A stretch of 64,000 nucleotides of DNA from Apostichopus japonicus (taxonomy: Eukaryota; Echinodermata; Holothuroidea; Aspidochirotida; Stichopodidae), in NCBI RefSeq assembly GCF_037975245.1, contig NC_092568.1, forward strand, positions 33,078,501 to 33,142,500. Reading direction: 5' to 3'. Shown in pieces: positions 11,801 through 22,840 of the stretch. The notes under the pieces were generated by a model. It did no database searches. It was given only the letters and a program-made list of their open reading frames with translations, and was not told the DNA's origin. Both the position numbers and the translations under genes were made by a program. The number at the start of each line of letters is the position of its first letter. Position 1 is the first letter of the stretch.

Positions 11801-14800
11801 ACAACTTTCATCAGTATATTATGATACATGCAGTTTCATATCGTTTAAAGTTTAAGGGTATGGGGGCCGCACTGTAAGACTAATAGACTCTTCATTAAAA
11901 GCGACTGAACTATTAAGTCTAGACCATGAGTGTAGCTTATCAGTACAGATAGCAACCAAAGCATGCCAGGGCAGTCAAGGCATTTGATGACACTCAGACA
12001 AGCCAAAGTAATTCAAAAGATCGCACGAGTGTTATATGATTGAGCAGAAAGTCAATCAAATTTAGCAGACGAAGTGTTGTGCGTAAGTTCAATACCATAT
12101 TTTTTTTTTATAAAGGAACAAGTTAGATTGTACTTTTTCTTTGACAAAATATTCCTTGAATAATGCGATATTTCAACAAATATAATTGTCGAAGTCACAG
12201 TTACGTTATATTTTTGTGTTTCCTCTTTTTAGATTTTACTTGTTGTGGAGGTGACTACATGGACACAAGGGTTGGCACGTGTTGCAATGGAGAGGTCGTT
12301 AACGGTATCGGGGAATGCTGTGGTGATGGTGTTGCACAGATTTACCAACCAGGAAACGATCTGTGCTGTTCATCGAATGGTGCAAGTGTGGTGTTTGAAT
12401 CCAGCAGGAACCAGAAATGTTGTGGAATGGATAAATACGATCCACAGTTAGAGCTATGTTGTGATATGGTGAGAATAATGTTACCCTTTTTAAATATATA
12501 TTACTAATCATGTACTTTTCTCTGTATATCTTAGTCTAGTCTTTTTGACTATACCTCTTCACTTCGTCATGAACTGCGTCAGAAATAATTCTTCAAAACG
12601 CTTTAATCGTACTACAAAATTTACGTAATATGAATAGTCATGTTATAATTTATTGATTAATTTTTTTAATCAAATGTATCGGTATAGGCTTTCGTAGATA
12701 TCGTAATTACTGCATATGTGGGCGTGCGTTCTTATAATACTTTCGTCATCATGCATACTATGGAGCCTGTTAATCAACGGTTGTGATATACATACATGTG
12801 AATTCAGTGTACAGTTATTACAATCTGATCATGCGCATTTACTACAGGTCGTCAACGAACGTATTAGCGACCTGACTAGTTGCTGTGGTAATACAGCATA
12901 CGAAGATGACAGTGGAATGTGCTGCGGTGACCAAGTGGTTCCGAGGGGATTTTCAACCGACTGTTGTGGTCAGACAGCCTACAATGAAGACAACGAAGTT
13001 TGTTGCCATGGAGAAGTTATTCAAGCTAGTGGTAATTACAAAGAAATCCTTTCCTAATTTCGTCTTAAAACCAGGAAAAGAGAAATACATACCATTGTTG
13101 ACAAAATCATTGTTCCAACGTGAGTCACACGTTATGATAATTTTGCGGTTGCCTACCTTAGTATATTTTGGTTTCTTATACCATCTAACTTAATAATATA
13201 ATATAATATAATGTAATGTAATGTAATATATATATATATATATATATGACATAATATATATCAGGCCTTGAGGCTGTTTTATAAAGCTATGTATAGTTCA
13301 TTTAAAGCAGCAGCAGGTGCATGGTTCTTACCCAAGCCCATGCAAATTCACTGTCATAACTTACTTTGTTCCTTATGAACATAAATTCATTCTTGCTCGA
13401 ATGGTACTATCCTCTGATAGGGGTCATCTTTAGCGCATTTAAAGACTATACAAATACACAATATGCAAACTAATCAAGTTCTATTTTATATGGAGAAAAA
13501 AACATGCGCGTGAATATCTCTTCTCAATCGCTGCAGTTTGCTTTGTACTTTTGCATACCTGATTCTTACCATTTCTGAAGTAATTTCTTGTTTTCTTCGT
13601 TAGGTCAGGCCAGTTGTTGTTATGATGAACCGTATAACCCAGACGCCTCGACCTGTGTCAATGGTGGACATTCGTATTTCCATGTAGAGGTAGAGGTGCC
13701 TTTAATCGATGGCATCACCCGAGTGTTTTGGGGTAATGACACCGCATATCTGGTCACTCAGGCATTCGAGTGTGGAGGTAGTTTGCACTATTACGGGGCG
13801 AACACGGACAACGCTTGTTGTGCAGATGGTAAGTATTTAGCCAGGGTTTACCGTCCGGTTCTTGGATTTTGCGTTCCGTATATATACTTCACATCCGTGT
13901 GGTGGATATTTAACATCTCAGCAGGGAGTTTCCATGCATAACAACTCCCTGATATCAGTAACTCTCGAAGAAGCGTAAACTAGGTGTATAAAGGGCCAAT
14001 GATCCTTATATCATTGATTATCTAGAAATGAAACCAACTTGAGGTCAATTGAGGGGCAAAGGGGTAGATGGCAGCATATAGTCAGTTGCACATTTTCCAC
14101 TCCACACCCTTATGAATTTCTTCTATGAGGTTTACTATTTATTAACTTCGTTATGCTTGATAGGCTCCTTTGAAAGGTGATTTAGGTCGATTCAAGCCTA
14201 ATTTCCAAACCCACAAATAGAACCAAAGTATATATTAGCATCTATCCCCGGCCCCTCTTACATCACCATGGTGATCTTGTTGTAGACTGTATATGTAAGG
14301 GGACTGGAGTTGTTATTGGATATAGGTGTATGGATTTTGTGCACAGGCTATACCTGTTGAGTGACTTTTCGTTAAAAAGTACCAAAGTAAAGTCGATATG
14401 ATATTAATTGTGCGGTGGTCAAAAGCCAGATAAGTAAATCAACAATTCCATGTTTATACGCATTGTATATAAGATGGAAAACACGTAATTAGAATGTTAC
14501 TGTGCTGTATACTCTCATTACTTAACTCTCTCTACATTCGTTTTATTTAGTTCTACCCTACAACACTGAACTGGCGCTATGTTGCAAAGATTACAATGGT
14601 TATAATTTAGTCCACAAGGACAAACCGATGGACAAGTGTTGCGGAAGGACATCATACACTCCGGAAGTAGAGGGATGCTGCAATGGAAACGAGAAATTTA
14701 GTTTAAGTGAACAGAAATGTTGTCCAGGTATGCAAATCGCGCAATTCATCTATATATATATATTTCCTTTTCTTTTATCTTTTGTGAACGTCTACTTTTA

Positions 14801-17800
14801 AAGGGAGTATAATCGACACCCCAAATCATCACACTTTAAAGTAATGTTGGGGTGAGGGGAGGGGGTAGTGAATGGGAGGGAGGGTAGTGAAGAGTAAGGG
14901 ATGGATGGAAGGGATGGGAGGGGGAAGGGGAGGGTGGAGGGGAGGGGTGGGGGTCAGGGGTAAATACGAAGACGACGGCGATGCGATTTACCACGATATC
15001 GGTGTCGGTGACAATGTAAACGATAATGATAGACATCGATGTTGATACCGATTAAGCTGACGTCAGAGATGACTTCCGGTATGTGACGACAAGACGGTTA
15101 CGATGACGATACTGACTATACAACGACGATGTCGAAACCTTTGACGTTGATGATGACGACGATGGCGATGATGACGATGACGACGAAGATGACAAAGCAA
15201 TTGTTTAGCTATGACGATGGCAATCGCCGCCACACGGATAAGAAGGAATTTGCACCTGTTCCTTTTTTTTTTCGTAATCTTACGAAATCGACTATACGGA
15301 ATTCTGAGGGTGCACATTGTTATTATGTAAATTCTCCCCCTTTTTGGATACTACTATCTTACTTTCTTTCCTTAGATGGTACCATTGTAGACAAATCGGT
15401 CGACTGCAACGGAGTACCGCCTTGTTTCTTGGCTAACTCAATGGATAAGATGTGCAAAGTGGAGCTCTCTGCCAGACTCCCTGAAAGACACATATCATAC
15501 AATAGTGCTACCTCAGTGAGTCTCCACGTCATGATATGATTATCAACTGATTTTACTGAATGCAATATTTCTTTTGGGGAAAGTAAATTAGAGGTAAACG
15601 TAGAGGGACGGGATGGGTCCTAATGGGTCCTAAGGTGGGGGGGGGGAGGGTTTCTATCAGTAACCAATAGCATCACCGGTGAAATAAAATGTAATTTTCT
15701 GCCCGTAAAAGAAAGAGCCTTCCCCCCTCCTCCTTCTCCCTCCTGCTCTCTTTTCACACATGCAGCTCCAGCCTGCTTCACACCACCCATATATATGATC
15801 CTCAAAATGTACTGAAAAGGACTTTCTTGATATGGGCTTCAAATTTTGTGCCATCCCTATAGGAGTGCACTGCCTATGGCTTACGGGCAAAGCTACCTGG
15901 GCTCCAATCTTGTGGCGACAGACTCTTCAAAACCAGTGAAAACATCTGCTGCGGTGGTAGATTGCGGAAGAGGTTCTTCGGTAATCTAGAGGCAGGTTGT
16001 TGTGGTTCAATCAATCCAGAGATTTATCTACTCGAGACGATGTCGTGTGTTCATGGCATGGTTTACGAAATACCAGAAGCACATGTTGAGTAAGTGATGA
16101 CACTACATTAATGTAACAAAAAAATATAGCCTATATACTCTATTGCGATAGGTGCGTGTCTAATTCTCTCTAATTAACTCTGAAGTATAATATGGATTTT
16201 AAGTGAACTTTGTAGTCAATTATTTAACTATTTGCATGTCATATACTATAAATGTATAACATATGAACATGGCGCTGGATTCATTTGTATAGAGAGGGTG
16301 TGACTCTATATAGGATCGTTGATGAATCGTTAATTTTTACCAATCTAATTAGATTGTACTAATTAATTACCAATCTAATTAGATTGTACTTATTGTTTAC
16401 CAATCCAAGTAGATTGTTCACTACAGCTGAAACTGAAAACAAAAAGAGGAAAGATCTTTCCGTCTGCCAGACAGAGTTTCATGATATCAGAATTCACTGA
16501 TTTAAAGTTTTAGTTCTTCTAAAAGTTTATTCAGATTTCCCAGAGATACTCTCTTGCAACTGGTTAACATTGCCTGTTCAATGACTTTTCTTTTGGCATG
16601 TGTAGGTTATGCGCAGGTCGGCCTTATGATAGCCGATATCACGGATGTGACGAAGTCTTCAACATTCGAATGAAAGATGAAATCCTAGCCCTACCCGACA
16701 GCTGTTACAACAGCCAGAACGGACAAGTATTCTATAATAGTCTGATCCATGCCTGTTGCGCTGGGGAACTGATAACAGCCGACCATACCTGCTGTAACGA
16801 GTTCAACGAGTGCTGTCAGTCCGAGGGGTTGGAAGGGTACAACTTCAAGACCCATATGTGCTGTGGAGGACGTTTGGTAGAGAAGGAAGCAGGTAAGGTT
16901 AAATTAGCCCCCCTCGTCAGGGTTTGGCTCTTCTTTGGGTAATCAACCGGAAGTATAACGAAGTGAAACAGAAAGCTATAGCGTGTCAACTCTTCTTGGT
17001 ATTTGCGTAGGCCTATTCTTACAAGCAAACTTTAGTTTCCAGTTTAACCACGTGAACATGAAAATAGGAAACCTCCCCACCTAGACCTGACGACAGGAAG
17101 AGGGGGTCAGAGGGAGTTCATCCCGGGATACGTCATCAACGAGGTACCCGATATATGGGTAAAGATTGACCAAATCTGCCAGGCTTCAGCCCTCTACAAT
17201 TTGTTCATACGTCCATGAGTGTACCTTGAATTTCAGGGGGACCTACAGTATGAAAAGAATGGAGGACTAAAGGAGGGATAAAGTTTAACTACTACCTTAT
17301 ATTGATTTTATGAAAAATGTATATTACTGTAATAAAATTGACATGAGTCATATATTGTGTATTCTCTACAATTAGGTTACGCGTGCTGTGGGACACAAAC
17401 GTACGATACACGAGACGAGGCAATACTTTGCTGTGGCGATGAACTCACTGAACGTAACGAGAACGGCGGTTTGAGATGTGACAATGGAGCAATCAGCGGA
17501 CGTGTTAGCGAATCATTGATTATATGTGGAGGGATTGAATACCATGGAAGTAATATTGAATGCTGTGGTAACGACAAATATGATCCATCAAGTGAAATTT
17601 GCTGTCGAGACAGAAAGTAAGTGGACCATTTTGACACATTGAAATTGAATTAATTGAATGATCCTGCAGTTGTTATACTGCAGGTACTACCATGTCAATG
17701 CCTTAATGCATGGAATGCTTGTAATTTTTATGATAAACATGATGCTTATAGTTATATTGAATTGTACATGTTAAAGCTATAAGGTATAAAGCAACCTACC

Positions 17801-18567
17801 GACACTATGATGTCACTTCTAATATACATTTCAGAATATGGAAACCTTTTCCTATTACGAGGGGAAATCCCAAACATGATTAAATGAAATTCCTTCTCAC
17901 GGAATGATTTTCAGAACTTTTCTTTCAAATACGTCCATAACAAAAATAAAAAATAAAAATAAAGTAGAAAGAGAGATCACAAACATTGGATTAAATAATA
18001 TGCAAATCAGTGATCTATGACGTAACAGCCAAAACATTCCATCCTCAACGGTGTGTGCTGTAGCCATGCTGCTTAAGTCACTGTGTTAATTTCATTAGTA
18101 TTAACTCTGTTTTTATTATCAATATTATTGTTGTTTGCAGGTACCAGAGAACAGATGACCACCAGGAGTGTTGTGGGAGTGTCCCTTTCAGCCCTGAAGA
18201 GGGCGCTCTTTGTTGTGAAGATAGCCTGTACTATGAAACGTCCGACGGAGACGCATGTTGCGATAAACTGAAATACAACACGTTTTTCCAGACATGCTGT
18301 ACGACTGGCGGGAAAAATTACGTCATGTCGGTCGACGACCAGTGTTGCTCCAATGGCGAAGCAGTCGATACGTCACGTGACACATGTTGCGACGGCCTGA
18401 TCCATAAGGAGATCGTGAATGGACAGTGTTGCGGTAACCAAGTGATCCGAGATCCAGTCCAAGAGCAATGCTGTGGAGGAAATTATTATCACATATCGTC
18501 AGGTCCAAAGCAGTGTTGTAACGACCAATTGATTGCAACATTTGCAACATGCGAAGCCGAGGAGTAG
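8885..18567 (+). CDS. Galaxin-like secreted dicysteine-repeat protein, complete multi-exon gene
   Basis: Exons read as 8885-8951, 10767-10784 (18 nt), 10960-11091, 11491-about 11698, 12233-12468, 12848-13031, 13604-13828, 14551-14727, 15376-15515, 15863-16089, 16606-16892, 17376-17616 and 18141-18567, with GT-AG borders. The start MNLIPKSIMNIFASILLLVALAG is a classic signal peptide, so the product is secreted. The mature chain of about 830 residues carries roughly 40 CC pairs in units like CCGxxxYDxxxxxCC, the galaxin repeat known from coral skeletal matrix and a squid antimicrobial galaxin. Exon phases agree throughout except between exons 4 and 5, where a 17-nt micro-exon (12066-12082) is needed to keep frame. 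The exon at 15376 and the start of the next are CC-poor. The last exon duplicates 728-1154. Family is confident; function is open. Confidence 0.85.
8952..10766 (+). other. Galaxin intron 1
   Basis: 1.8 kb of AT-rich sequence between GTAAGT at 8952 and TTGCAG at 10761-10766. Short ORFs in both directions match nothing I recognise. Confidence 0.6.
12066..12082 (+). other. Candidate 17-nt galaxin micro-exon
   Basis: Acceptor TTTAG (12061-12065) is followed by 17 bases and a strong donor GTAAGT at 12083. Joined to exon 4 ending at 11698 and exon 5 starting at 12233, it restores the reading frame. A shorter version from 12069 would instead spell a Lys-Cys-Cys in the galaxin repeat register but would then break frame with exon 5. 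The sequence alone does not decide between them. Confidence 0.35.
13193..13252. repeat. ATAAT / GTAAT / TA microsatellite in galaxin intron
   Basis: Successive ATAAT, ATGTA and TA units in the intron after the exon ending at 13031. Confidence 0.8.
14845..14960. repeat. G-rich simple repeat in galaxin intron
   Basis: GGGGA, GGGAG and GTGGAGG blocks on the plus strand with many GGG triplets at short spacing. This has G-quadruplex potential in the transcript. Confidence 0.6.
15116..15200. repeat. GAC/GAT trinucleotide microsatellite in galaxin intron
   Basis: Imperfect GATGACGAC repeats. The Met/Thr-rich and Arg/His-rich ORFs read through it on both strands are products of the repeat and not genes. 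Confidence 0.75.
16338..16420. repeat. 30-bp tandem repeat with a palindromic core, three copies
   Basis: TACCAATCTAATTAGATTG recurs at exact 30-base steps (16338, 16368, 16398), the third copy diverged. The core CAATCTAATTAGATTG is a perfect 16-bp palindrome. It lies in the intron between galaxin exons ending at 16089 and starting at 16606. Confidence 0.8.
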
Positions 18568-19660
18568 TCTTAATTCCATCCGTTTTTACTGAAGCTTGAA
18601 CTTCTAACATTTAAGTATAGTGGGGCAGCGTTGGCCTTTTTTATACAGAATATTGAAAGAACGACTTAAGGATAAACCAGAGAGGGAGGGGGGGGGGGGG
18701 AGGGCTTAAGAATATGTAACAATCAAGGTCAACCTCAGTAATTTGAATGTACGAAAAGTCCTTGAAGATGACATGTAGTTCGCTCACTTTGCGGAAAGGT
18801 GACAGAAATTCGAATAGTTTCGGATAAAAGTAAGTGAAAACAAACGTATCATCAACTCGATAAAGTTATTTATTGTAAATGTCCTCTCATCTGACATTTC
18901 GTTTTGACATTAACGTCATACCTCTATTACATATTCTTTCTTTGACAGACCTTGTCCATATCACGTTGTAACCGTCCTTTGATATACAAACTTTCAACGT
19001 TCCAAATATTACTGCTATTTTCTTAACACCATTCAAAACATTATGCATATTTATAAGTTATATAGCAACATAACATTCCATTCACGAATTTTGTTTTCCA
19101 AACATTATTATTTCATAGAGATACGTTTTATCATTTTGTACAAAAACCAAAAAGAGAGAAATAATTTCAATTTTGAGCATCACCGTAAAACTCCGTAATG
19201 CAATAAAATAATATAATTTTACGATCTTTTCCAAGACAAAGAACGGTGATGCAAAAATTCAATGAGTGTTAACAATGCCTTTCAGATGAAAACTCCATGA
19301 GTTTATTATACCTATTTACAAACGTATTTTAGTTACTTAATTTATCTTTCTGCTTAATTGCCTCATAGTTAGTGCTTGCCATTTCATCTGTCTTTTTTAT
19401 TATTAAGTGTCAAAGTATTGAAAATAATAATCTTTCCAAATACATTTGGGAACTAAAAGTATTCGCATAGCGAACAGGTACAAAAAGTAAAACCAAAGAC
19501 AAAAAAAAAAATGAATATCTCGATTTTATATACACATATATTTGTTCACATTAACGATGCATTATTTGCTTCAATATTGAAGATATTCAAGTTTTTACGT
19601 TATTAAATTTTTCATTGTACCATTTTAATTATACCTAGCAGATGTTGTATGCAAATGTTG
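18568..19660. other. 3' flank of the complete galaxin gene, partly shared with the upstream copy
   Basis: Noncoding. A G-run lies at about 18687. A possible poly(A) signal AATAAA is at 19202-19207. The block at about 19431-19600 matches about 2485-2680 downstream of the first galaxin copy. Confidence 0.5.
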
Positions 19661-22160
19661 TGTTCAGTTTTCTATGGATCCGTGACATAGCCAATAACAA
19701 TTTTAATAGATAGTCAATTAATAATGGTTGATTGATTTCAATTTCTAACTGAACTTGTTTAATGTCTGTAATTAATTTGGAAGTTGGGAACCTCCAGGAA
19801 AGCAAGTTTTAGCCTTTAAGTTTAATTTTTTTAAATTTGTCTGCAATACTGATTACCTTTAAGGACCGAATCAATTTGCCACAATTTTGATGTTGATGTT
19901 GATGTCGACATGATGTTGATATTGATGTTGATGCTAATGTTGACGTGTTGCATTTTATGTCCCGACCGAAGTTAACATGTCAGTACGTGCATGCCGTTTG
20001 ATGATCTTATAGCTTTAATGTCTTATTCATACAATCATATGTTCTTTTTATTAGTATTGTTGTTATTATTCTTTATCGCAAGTTGTTAATTAATTATGTA
20101 CAATTGCATTTAGCTTTGAAAATTGCCAGATTCATGATATCAGTGCCTTAATCAATTCATTTACGCAATACGATTCTCAATTATTGAAAATTAAATTAAA
20201 AAAATATTAAAAAAAACTTTGACTAAGGTATCCATTATATTCTATATGAGTCTAAGACCTCAAATAGATAATATGGCCAAAAAAAATGTTTATTTATAAA
20301 ATCATAACGCGTGTCATGTATATACAATCACATACATTTGCTGGGCATGCGCACTTTGGGTTAGAACAACACAACAGACCATACACTACAGGCCATTGGC
20401 AGCAGACTACAACGTTCAAAATGTGTGACGTTTTTCATTTGGAGAGCATACATTATACGGTAATGCTTAACGTCTACTGTATTGGGAATGTCATCTGTAT
20501 AAGGGAATGTTTCAAAATAATTTTAACTTTCATTTAGAGATTGAATAGTTCTCGTTCACGTTTATCGTAGATCCTCATTAGTGTGCGTTGTAATAATTGT
20601 AATGCAATAAAGAAGTTCACTTCACATGCAGTTTCTCTTTGCCTTATTATTTTCTCTGAGTGTCTTATTGTTATTTAAATATGTAATAAATATTCATAAA
20701 ACATAAACTGCACTAATATAGCCTAAGCTATATTAGCCTAATGCGTATCTTGTTCGTTTTATATAGCCTACTTGTAGAGTGAGTCCACTTTAGTACTATG
20801 GTCATTACAAAGGCCTCTCATACCAAGGGAACATATACACTGGGGTACGCACATATAATCTCAGATGACGGGGACAACCCCCCCCCTCCCCCACCTGACT
20901 GATTTTGGTAGTGCCATAAACTCGAAAACCTAAATCTTTTTACAAAAGAGGGTTTGGCTGCATGTGGGGTCGTTGAATGCGACTTCCATGTAACCGGGGT
21001 GGGGAAGGGGTGGGGGATAGTGGGTCCTTCCCCTAAAACATGAAAAAGTGAAGACGTAAAATAAAATAATATTTTGAAATAGAGCCCCGACTAAACAATG
21101 TTTCCACGGACTCACCGACAGAGGTTGGGGCTTGCCCCACAAACCATATATAACTCGCAATGCACACTAATTCTTAGCTTTTATATTCAAAGACTTACCA
21201 GACACACAGCAACGGATTTGTTACTCCTATTAATTAACAGCAATGCTAATTACCAGCTCATTACAGTTCCTACTGAGAAAGAGCTTTTATGCATTGTAGG
21301 GTACTTCTATAAGACAAATATCACCTAAGAAAGAGCCTGAGCACGAAGAAAAAGAAAACGAAAAAAATATTTCAACCGTCTCCCTTAAATCGTGCATGTA
21401 TCATGAGTTGACGGTGTTACATTACGTCAAACTAAATTTTTAGAAAACATAATCAGCTGCTTTAACTCAACAAATCCAATCAATTGCTCTATTTATTATG
21501 ATAAAAGACCTTGATTGCAAACATTTGCTGCAGCGAGTCTGTATGCATGTAACAATTTTACGACTTCCTCTTTGCTTGTATAAATAATACAACGTAGCGG
21601 GGGATGTGGTATTTTCATGGTCAACTTAACACAAAGTTGTAAATGAGGCAATATATAGTGTTTAATGCAAGCAAACTATACCGACCGCAGTTACTAATAA
21701 GTCAAAAGTTCAATTTCAAATAGTGAAATAAAAGTTACGTTTACCGATACATTTCATGCATGCATGCATATGTGATGAATGCGAAAAATGACAAATTGTC
21801 ATGGCAACGAAACTAAGAGAATGAAATGAAATTCAATGATTATATAGAATTTCACTTTGAGAAGAAGAAAAACAAATGGAAGACGTCACAAAGGGGGTAC
21901 AAACCCAGTTATTCATCTTATTCATATAGGACAGGAATCTTTGTAAAGGACACCCCTCACCCCCACCCCCACCAACCCACCAACCCATCCCCCAAAACAG
22001 CTAAGTGAAAACTTTTGCTCCGTGTTTTTTTGGTTAACATCTATTCGGACTGCATATTGCTGATATTTCATAACCAAGAAATATAATAATATAACCATAA
22101 TTTGTCAAACTATTGATTGATGCTCTGTAGTTCCGGAACTGAAGACATCCTGTTGTGTAT
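19661..22160. other. Intergenic, no gene recognised
   Basis: AT-rich. A GTTGAT microsatellite occurs at about 19887-19945 and C/G runs near 20880 and 21010. I see no coding pattern. Confidence 0.5.
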
Positions 22161-22164
22161 GTAT

Positions 22165-22200
22165 GTATATATTAGATCCTCCTGCAAGCAGCCAACTCGC
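22165..22200 (-). repeat. SINE tail fragment
   Basis: ATTAGATCCTCCTGCAAGCAG on the plus strand is the reverse complement of the 3' body of the SINE at 1660 and 51150. Only this end is recognisable. Confidence 0.5.
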
Positions 22201-22784
22201 GTTGTGTATTGAGCAATTATTGTTGTTTGTATACATAAGGTTAACATATTTCGTTCCATGTAGACTGTCACATCCTAGATGATGTTTCAAAACAATTATT
22301 GACTTTAACTGCATCAATTCTTGTGTTTGTAACATGTTAGGAGTAGAAAGAAAGCCTTGACCAATAATGATATAGCGTTTGCGGTGTTATCCGCATGCAA
22401 GTGCGGGAACGAAGATGTGTTTGCGCCACAACTATAAGGTGGCATGCATACTCCATGTAGATCCCGTTACTAATCAAACCAAATGGCCTCCGTCATGAAA
22501 AAGCGCCGAATAACACCATGCAGGAGAATATCTCAAGTTTTCGATACGTCATGAAATATTATAATTTTTGGTGGCTTCTAAATGAAAGTAAACAGATTGA
22601 TATTCAGTACGTGTGGTGTGAAAATTATGGGAATTGAGGAAAATGTTAGGCGACTTTAGCCCTTCGAAGAGTAGCATAGCAAAGTTGTTTACTGGTGAGT
22701 AGATAAAGAGGCTTGTTTACAAGTAATTATGATCAAAGATAATTTTTATAAAAACCTATATATAATGCAAAACTATTTTAGTTT

Positions 22785-22840
22785 TTTTCAAGATATTCAT
22801 TGTAAAATTATTGTAAGTCTAGAAGGCTCCTTTAACTTTA
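22785..22840 (-). repeat. Fragment of mid-repetitive family M, reverse orientation
   Basis: TTCAAGATATTCATTG followed by TAGAAGGCTCCTTTAA is the reverse complement of the block at about 3345-3410. A second reverse fragment of the same kind lies at about 43583-43665. Confidence 0.4.

Noticed and set aside
15129-15539. 136-codon ORF starting in a GAC/GAT repeat
   Set aside because: Only the part from 15376 is a real galaxin exon, confirmed by its acceptor site and phase. The earlier residues are intron and microsatellite.
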